45,420 nt of DNA from contig NZ_BONP01000030.1 in the NCBI RefSeq assembly GCF_016862775.1, positions 1 to 45,420 on the forward strand, in the 5' to 3' direction. This document shows, piece after piece, positions 40,547 to 45,420 of the stretch. Each line of letters begins with the position of its first letter. Position 1 is the stretch's first letter. A program made the translations under genes and the position numbers. The stretch is from Cellulomonas phragmiteti. Its GTDB lineage: Bacteria; Actinomycetota; Actinomycetes; Actinomycetales; Cellulomonadaceae. The notes below the pieces were generated by a model. The model was not told where the DNA came from and did not search any database. It saw only the letters and a list, made by a program, of their open reading frames with translations.

Positions 40547-40552
40547 ACCCTG
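40547..40552 (-). promoter_or_regulatory. -10 element of the 155-aa gene
   Basis: CAGGGT, 6 bases before the ATG. The gap contains only G residues on the minus strand, so it could also act as a poor ribosome site. Confidence 0.35.
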
Positions 40553-40606
40553 CCCAGTGCACGCCGGCCCCGCACGCCGGCGTCGGCCCGGCGTGCGGGG
40601 TCACGC

Positions 40607-41248
40607 TCACTGCGTCGCGTCCGCCTTCGGCTCCGGGCACGTCCCGCCGGGCTCGGTCGCCCGCTCGAAGTGCCACATCTCGTTGGCGTACGTCTGGCAC
40701 AGCCCGTAGGCGGCACCGTGGCGCACCATCCAGTCCGCGCCGTCCGTCGGCCCGATGTCGACGGCGTCGCCGGTCACGTGGCTCGACGTCTCGGGGGTCG
40801 CGACGTAGCGGCGGGCCTCCTCCTCGGAGCCGTAGCGCTGCACGGCGGCGTCCATGAGCGCACGCTGCTGGTTCGCCGTGCGCAGCCCGGACGTCACCCA
40901 CAGGTCGACACCGCGCGCGTGCGCGTCGCGGGCGGCGCTCTGCACGGCGACCCGCAGCACCTGGTCCAGCCCGGCGATCGCGGGGTGCGCGTCGTCGAAC
41001 GGGTCGATCTGGTCGTCGAGCAGGCGGGGGTCGTCCACGGCGGTCGACGCCTGCTCCCCGGGACGCAGGACGACGCCCGGCGCGCACGCCGTCCCGAGGG
41101 TGCCGACGAGCAGCGCGGCCACCAGGGCCCGGGCGGCTCGCGAGCCCCGGCGGACGGCGTGCGGACGTGCGGTGCGGCGGATGCGGGCCGGTCGAGGGTC
41201 GCGAGGTGCGGTCGTGGTGGTGGTCGTGGAGCTGGTGGTCGCTGTCAT
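40607..41248 (-). CDS. Exported VanY/M15-type D,D-carboxypeptidase
   Basis: 213 residues. The N-terminus is Thr-rich then Arg-rich, with a hydrophobic signal (about 41-54, ALVAALLVGTLGTAC). The M15B active site is intact: SSHVTGDAVD gives H157 and D164, and EMWHFE gives E190 and H193. It trims D-Ala-D-Ala from peptidoglycan stems. The GTAC before the predicted cleavage is a poor lipobox (Gly at -3), so lipidation is uncertain. It is divergent from an OmpR-type two-component system, recalling VanY beside VanRS. Confidence 0.87.
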   Translation of the reverse strand: MTATTSSTTTTTTAPRDPRPARIRRTARPHAVRRGSRAARALVAALLVGTLGTACAPGVVLRPGEQASTAVDDPRLLDDQIDPFDDAHPAIAGLDQVLRVAVQSAARDAHARGVDLWVTSGLRTANQQRALMDAAVQRYGSEEEARRYVATPETSSHVTGDAVDIGPTDGADWMVRHGAAYGLCQTYANEMWHFERATEPGGTCPEPKADATQ

Positions 41249-41362
41249 GCCGCCAGTCCAGGCGTCCCGACGTTGCGAGCGCGTCTCGCCGAACGCAGAC
41301 GCCGGCGATACACGCCCGTTCCTAGACTCGGGGCGTCGGGTCGTCGACGGAACCGGGGTGAC

Positions 41363-42034
41363 GTGGTGCGGGTGCTGGTCGTCGAGGACGAGCGCTACCT
41401 GGCGGAGGCCGTGCAGACGGCGCTGCGCCGCGAGGCGGTCGCCGCGGACGTCGCGGACGACGGCGAGCAGGCGCTCGAGCGTCTCGCGCACACCGCGTAC
41501 GACGTGGTCGTGCTCGACCGCGACCTGCCGGGGATCCACGGCGACGACGTCGGCCGGCACGTCGTCGCGTCGGGCACGGGCACCCGCGTGCTGATGCTCA
41601 CGGCCGCGGCGACGCTGGACGACAAGGCGCGCGGGTTCGGCGTCGGGGCCGACGACTACCTCACCAAGCCGTTCGAGATGCGCGAGCTGGTCCTGCGGGT
41701 GCGCGCGCTGGGCCGGCGCGGGGCCACGCCGCCGCCGGTGCTCGAGGCGGCCGGGCTGCGGCTCGACCCGTTCCGGCGCGAGGTGTTCCGCGACGGGCTG
41801 CACGTGCCGCTGAGCCGCAAGCAGTTCGCCGTGCTGGAGGTGCTGCTCGCCGCCGGCGGCGGGGTCGTCAGCGCCGAGGACCTGCTCGCGCGCGCCTGGG
41901 ACGAGAACGCCGACCCGTTCACCAACGCGGTGCGCATCACCATCTCCGGCCTGCGCAAGCGGCTCGGGACGCCGTGGGTGGTGCACACCGTGCCCGGCGT
42001 GGGGTACCGCGTCGGTGACCCGGAGGACGCGTGA
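41363..42034 (+). CDS. OmpR/PhoB-type response regulator
   Basis: 223 residues. Receiver: acidic pair E9-D8 region VVEDE, phospho-acceptor D52 (VVVLDRDLPG), Thr in LMLTAAAT, lysine in DDYLTKPF. The C-terminal winged helix contains LSRKQFAVLEVLLAAGGGVVSAEDLLARAW and VHTVPGVGYRVG. Two consecutive GTG codons (41363, 41366) are possible starts. TAGACT (41323-41328) is a plausible -10 with a leader of about 25 bases. It overlaps the kinase gene (GTGA). Confidence 0.92.
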   Translation: MVRVLVVEDERYLAEAVQTALRREAVAADVADDGEQALERLAHTAYDVVVLDRDLPGIHGDDVGRHVVASGTGTRVLMLTAAATLDDKARGFGVGADDYLTKPFEMRELVLRVRALGRRGATPPPVLEAAGLRLDPFRREVFRDGLHVPLSRKQFAVLEVLLAAGGGVVSAEDLLARAWDENADPFTNAVRITISGLRKRLGTPWVVHTVPGVGYRVGDPEDA

Positions 42035-43188
42035 GCCCGGGCGGGCGCCGCGGCCCGCGGGTCACCGCACGGCTGCGCCTGACGCTCAGCTACGTCGCGT
42101 TCCTGCTGGTGGCGGCCCTCGTCATGTCGGTGTGCGTGTGGGCGGTCATGCGGTTCGTGCCGAACTACCCGCTGACGGCGGCCAACCCCAAGGACCTGGA
42201 CATGCCCATCGCGTCCCGCCGCGAGATCCTCGCCGCGGTCGTGCGGGCGTGCGGGATCGCCACCGCGGTGCTCCTCGTCGTGGGTTCCGTCGGCGGGTGG
42301 TGGCTGGCCGGGCGCGTCCTGACGCCGCTGCAGGACCTCAACGCCGCGGCGCGGGCGGCGGCCGAGGGGGACCTGTCGCGGCGGGTCGGGCTGCGCGGCG
42401 CGCGTCGCGACGAGTTCACGGACCTGGCCGACACGTTCGACGCGATGCTCGACCGCCTCGAGCGCGACCTGCACGCGCAGCGCCGGTTCGCCGCGAACGC
42501 GTCGCACGAGCTGCGCACCCCGCTCGCGGTCCTGCGGGCGCTGCTCGACGTCGCACGCGACGACCCGCAGGGCACCGACCTGCCCGTGCTCCTGGACCGG
42601 ATGGACGAGACGACGCGACGTGCCGGTGACCTCGTGGCCGCGCTGCTGGACCTCGCGGCGCTGGACCACGGCGCGCTGGCGCGGCGACCGGTCGCGCTGG
42701 ACGTGATCGTCGAGGACGCGCTGGAGGACCTGCGGCCCGAGGCGCGCGAGCGGGGGGTCCAGGTGACCGCGCGGGTGGACCCGGCGACGGTCCCGGGCGA
42801 CGCGACGCTGCTCGCGCGCGTCGTCGACAACCTCCTGCGCAACGCCGTCCGGCACAACCTGCCCGCGGGCGGCCGCGTGGCCGTGACGCTCACCGGGGGT
42901 GACCGCGTGCGGCTGCGCGTCGAGAACGACGGCGCGCTGCTGGACGCGGACCGGCTCGCGGTGGCCCTCGAGCCGTTCGCGCGGCAGGTGCAGGCGGTCG
43001 TGCCGGGCTGCGGGACGTCCCGCGGACGCAGCGGCCCGGCGACGTCCAACGGGCTGGGGCTGCCGCTGACCGAGCGGATCGTCACGGCCCACGAGGGCGT
43101 GCTCACCCTGGAGCCGCGGCCCGCAGGCGGTGTGCGCGCCACGGTCACGCTGGAGGGGACGCCGGACGTGCCGGTCGGCGTCCGCTGA
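42031..43188 (+). CDS. Sensor histidine kinase paired with the OmpR-type regulator
   Basis: 385 residues. Two membrane helices (about 18-41 and 66-93) flank a short outside loop (about 25 residues). A HAMP domain (about 94-147), HisKA with H159 in NASHELRTPLAVL, and a HATPase domain with N-box NLLRNAVRHN and NGLGLPLTERIV follow. The small outside loop resembles that of VanS- and BaeS-like kinases. Given the divergent D,D-carboxypeptidase, cell-wall stress is a reasonable guess at its signal. Confidence 0.92.
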   Translation: MSPGGRRGPRVTARLRLTLSYVAFLLVAALVMSVCVWAVMRFVPNYPLTAANPKDLDMPIASRREILAAVVRACGIATAVLLVVGSVGGWWLAGRVLTPLQDLNAAARAAAEGDLSRRVGLRGARRDEFTDLADTFDAMLDRLERDLHAQRRFAANASHELRTPLAVLRALLDVARDDPQGTDLPVLLDRMDETTRRAGDLVAALLDLAALDHGALARRPVALDVIVEDALEDLRPEARERGVQVTARVDPATVPGDATLLARVVDNLLRNAVRHNLPAGGRVAVTLTGGDRVRLRVENDGALLDADRLAVALEPFARQVQAVVPGCGTSRGRSGPATSNGLGLPLTERIVTAHEGVLTLEPRPAGGVRATVTLEGTPDVPVGVR

Positions 43189-43348
43189 CAGGACCGGGCG
43201 GACCCGGGGGCGGGTCGCGGCGGACGTCCCGAGCCGTCCACAGCCCCGGTTCACCCGGTCGGCGTCCACCGGGGGTCCCGGGGCCCACCCGGGGGGTGCA
43301 CGGCCTGCGGCATACTGACCGCGCACCCCACCGAAGGGACCTACGCCC

Positions 43349-43816
43349 GTGACCGTCTTCCTCGTCATCGGGGGCATCGGCCTCGTCCTGCTGCTCGCCT
43401 CGCTGGTCTTCGGCGACATCTTCGAGTCCTTCGACATCGGGGAGGGCGGGTTCTCCGGCATCGCGGCCGGGGTCGGGGCCGTCGTGTTCGGCGCGAGCGG
43501 CGTCATCGCGCTGTCCTCCGACCTGGAGCTCGTCTGGGCGTACGTCATCGGCGCCGGCTTCGCCGTGCTGGCCGGGGCGGTCGCGCAGCTCACCATCAAG
43601 CGGCTGTCCGACACCGAGGACGCCCCGCCGCCGCCCGTCGACGGCGCGTACGGCACGACGACCGCGACCACCGGCCCGCAGGGCGGGGAGGTCCGCCTCG
43701 AGGGCGTGCGCGACCTCGAGGCGCGGCTCGCCTGGGCCGACGAGGAGATCGCCCCCGGCACCCGGGTCGTCGTGATCGGCGTCTCGGGGTCGCGCGTGCA
43801 CGTCCGAGCCGTGTGA
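43349..43816 (+). CDS. NfeD-like membrane protein
   Basis: 155 residues. Three or four membrane helices (about 2-20, 36-55, 60-80) are followed by a C-terminal OB-like domain (LAWADEEIAPGTRVVVIGVSGSRVHVRAV). Short NfeD proteins are encoded with flotillins and act with them in membrane microdomains. AAGGG lies 10 bases before the GTG. A CATACT hexamer near 43310 is a plausible -10. The upstream 160-base gap holds G/C-rich inverted repeats but nothing I can name. Confidence 0.83.
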   Translation: MTVFLVIGGIGLVLLLASLVFGDIFESFDIGEGGFSGIAAGVGAVVFGASGVIALSSDLELVWAYVIGAGFAVLAGAVAQLTIKRLSDTEDAPPPPVDGAYGTTTATTGPQGGEVRLEGVRDLEARLAWADEEIAPGTRVVVIGVSGSRVHVRAV

Positions 43817-43932
43817 CCCGCGCCGGTATCCACCCGCTGCGCGCCGCCCACCCACCGACCTGAGCCGCACCGCGGCCCGAGCAGGACCCAGGCAGCACCG
43901 AGAGGAAAGGGGCCCGGCCCAGCCGGGACACC

Positions 43933-45396
43933 ATGTTGGACGGAATCTTCCAGGACGGCGCGACCATCCTCGCCGTGGGCGCGCTGATCATCGCGTTCGT
44001 CGCGGTCATCGCGCTCATCACCAAGCGCATCCGGCGCGTGCCCCCCAACGAGGCGCTGATCATCGTCGGCCGCGGCGCGGGCAAGGCCGCGACGGGTGAC
44101 ACCGGGCAGCGGGTCATCGTCGGCGGACGGGTGTTCGTGTGGCCCGTGCTGCAGCAGGGCTTCCCGATCTCCCTCGAGCAGCGGCAGATCGGCATCACCG
44201 TCGAGGGCGTCGACAAGAACCGCATCAAGCTCGCGATCAAGGCGTCCATCAACTTCAAGGTCCGGGGCGACGAGGAGGGCGTGCGGCGTGCCGCGCAGCG
44301 CTTCCTGTCCCAGCAGGCCACGCTGACCGACGTCATCAAGGAGTCCCTCGAGGGCTCGCTGCGCTCGATCATCGGCGACATGACGATCGAGCAGATCATC
44401 AGCGACCGGAAGTCGCTGCAGGACGCGGTCGTCAACTCGACCAAGACGGACCTGGCGGAGCAGGGCCTGCAGGTCGACCTGCTCAACATCTCCGACATCT
44501 CGACCCCGGGCTCGGACTACCTGTCCAACCTGGGCCGTGCCGAGGCGGCGCGCGCCCGGCAGGTCGCCGAGGTCAAGGAGGCCGAGGCGCAGCAGGTCTC
44601 GGAGTTCGCCAAGATCCAGGCGATGGAGTCGATCGCCGAGCGCCAGCGCGACCTCGCGCTGAAGCAGGCGGGCATCAAGGCGGAGACCGACCGCGCCAAC
44701 GCCGAGGCCAACGCCGCGGGTCAGCTGGCCCGCGCCGAGCAGGACAAGCTGGTCGCCCTGCAGGAGCGTGACGCGCTGGCCGAGAAGGCCAAGGTCACCG
44801 AGGAGCAGCTCGACATCGACATCCGCAAGCCGGCCGAGGCGTCCGCGTACGCCGCGGTCCAGCAGGCCAACGCCGAGCGTGACGCCGCCAACGCGGCCAC
44901 GGAGGCCGACGCGTACCGGCGCATGAAGATCGCCGAGGCCAACAAGACGGCGACGGTGCAGGACGCCGAGGCCGCGGCCGAGGCCACGATCCGCGCCGGT
45001 AACGCCGAGCGCGACCGCCAGCTCGCCGAGGCGAAGGCCGTCGAGGCGCTCGGTGCGGCCCGCGCGACCGCGACCCGCGCCGAGGGTCTGGCCCAGGCCG
45101 ACGCGACCCGCGCCCAGGCCGAGGCGCTGCGCGAGCAGGGCGACGCGGTCCTGGCCCAGCAGGTCATCGCCCTGCTGCCGGAGATCGTCCGTGCCGCCGC
45201 CGAGCCGATCGGCAACATCGACCAGCTCACGGTGGTCTCGACCGACGGTGCGTCGGCCATGACGCGGACCGTCGGGCAGGTGCTCGGCGAGGGCCAGGAG
45301 GTCATCAAGTCCCTCACCGGCCTGGACCTCAACACGCTCGTCGCGAGCATCGCCGGCAAGGCCGTGGACAGCACCGACAGCGGCCGCACCAGCTGA
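43933..45396 (+). CDS. Flotillin (SPFH/band 7 scaffold protein)
   Basis: 487 residues. One N-terminal helix (about 11-30) is followed by the SPFH domain (about 38-215; VPPNEALIIVGRG, GQRVIVGGRVFVWPVLQQ, LNISDIST). A long Ala/Glu/Arg/Gln coiled coil (about 215-420, many AEA/ERD repeats) leads to the C-terminal helix (about 420-480). It assembles membrane platforms that organise membrane proteins; the NfeD-like gene 116 bases upstream is the usual partner. A GGGA lies close to the ATG and a stronger GGAAAGGGG about 20 bases further upstream. The gene is complete, ending 24 bases before the window edge. Confidence 0.95.
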   Translation: MLDGIFQDGATILAVGALIIAFVAVIALITKRIRRVPPNEALIIVGRGAGKAATGDTGQRVIVGGRVFVWPVLQQGFPISLEQRQIGITVEGVDKNRIKLAIKASINFKVRGDEEGVRRAAQRFLSQQATLTDVIKESLEGSLRSIIGDMTIEQIISDRKSLQDAVVNSTKTDLAEQGLQVDLLNISDISTPGSDYLSNLGRAEAARARQVAEVKEAEAQQVSEFAKIQAMESIAERQRDLALKQAGIKAETDRANAEANAAGQLARAEQDKLVALQERDALAEKAKVTEEQLDIDIRKPAEASAYAAVQQANAERDAANAATEADAYRRMKIAEANKTATVQDAEAAAEATIRAGNAERDRQLAEAKAVEALGAARATATRAEGLAQADATRAQAEALREQGDAVLAQQVIALLPEIVRAAAEPIGNIDQLTVVSTDGASAMTRTVGQVLGEGQEVIKSLTGLDLNTLVASIAGKAVDSTDSGRTS

Positions 45397-45420
45397 CCCC
45401 CGGGCTGGATTGCTCTCTCA

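Noticed and set aside
40607..41248. Lipoprotein signal in the VanY-like protein
   Set aside because: The sequence before the cysteine is L-G-T-A-C with Gly at -3, a poor lipobox. Reported only as uncertain export.
43189..43348. G/C-rich inverted repeats before the NfeD-like gene as a riboswitch
   Set aside because: They are short, overlapping CCGGG runs with no recognisable aptamer core. Such runs are common by chance at this base composition.

Overview
The window is very GC-rich DNA with strong third-position G/C bias, GTG starts nearly as common as ATG, and many 4-base ATGA/GTGA gene overlaps. That, plus the gene content (ECF41 sigma factor, LmeA/DUF2993 protein, DUF3090/SCO1664 cluster, fused MnhA-B, actinobacterial HrpA), indicates a chromosomal segment from an actinomycete. 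A Cellulomonas-like member of the Micrococcales is my best guess, but the genus is inference. No rRNA, tRNA, transposase, prophage or CRISPR was seen.

Layout. (1) 33-4830, minus strand: a methionine block. A MalY/PatB-type C-S lyase lies beyond a strong terminator from metF-metE. metF is preceded by a SAM-I (S-box) riboswitch and a 22-codon leader ORF that ends inside the metF start codon. (2) 4947-7117, plus: an FAD oxidoreductase and an ECF41 sigma factor, with a matching ECF41-type promoter in front. (3) 7120-10563: a small unknown protein, DNA-3-methyladenine glycosylase I, a DUF427 protein, and the actinobacterial trio histidine phosphatase / DUF3090 / SCO1664-like kinase-fold protein. 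(4) 10614-15032: the DEAH RNA helicase HrpA. (5) 15124-21197, minus: a complete Mrp/Mnh Na+/H+ antiporter operon (A-B fused, C, D, E, F, G), opened by a 25-codon leader ORF and closed by a 66-residue membrane protein. (6) 21306-25574: a DUF1361 membrane protein, an MFS exporter coupled to an ArsR/SmtB metal sensor, a tail-anchored Pro/Arg-rich protein, a YbaK-like deacylase and a STAS protein. (7) 25629-29860: sbcD-sbcC, ending in an 18-bp tandem repeat that repeats the stop codon. (8) 29954-33685: a membrane-anchored helical protein, an LmeA-like lipoprotein-handling protein coupled to an M50-like metalloprotease, an IclR regulator and an exported HNH nuclease.

(9) 33786-40044 is the most interesting part: a lactococcin-972-type bacteriocin locus. 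An orphan NarL-type regulator faces a secreted bacteriocin precursor. A histidine kinase/response regulator pair follows on the opposite strand. Diverging from the kinase is an exporter/immunity operon: a seven-helix DUF1430-type protein, the lactococcin-972-group ABC ATPase, and a translationally coupled 127-residue membrane-anchored protein that I cannot assign. Repeats lie in both control regions.

(10) 40073-45396: a conserved unknown protein, an exported VanY-like D,D-carboxypeptidase divergent from an OmpR/HK two-component pair, and an NfeD-flotillin operon.

A window-wide feature is that about fifteen genes carry a -10-like hexamer ending 6-7 bases before the start codon and lack a Shine-Dalgarno. 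This suggests widespread leaderless transcription.
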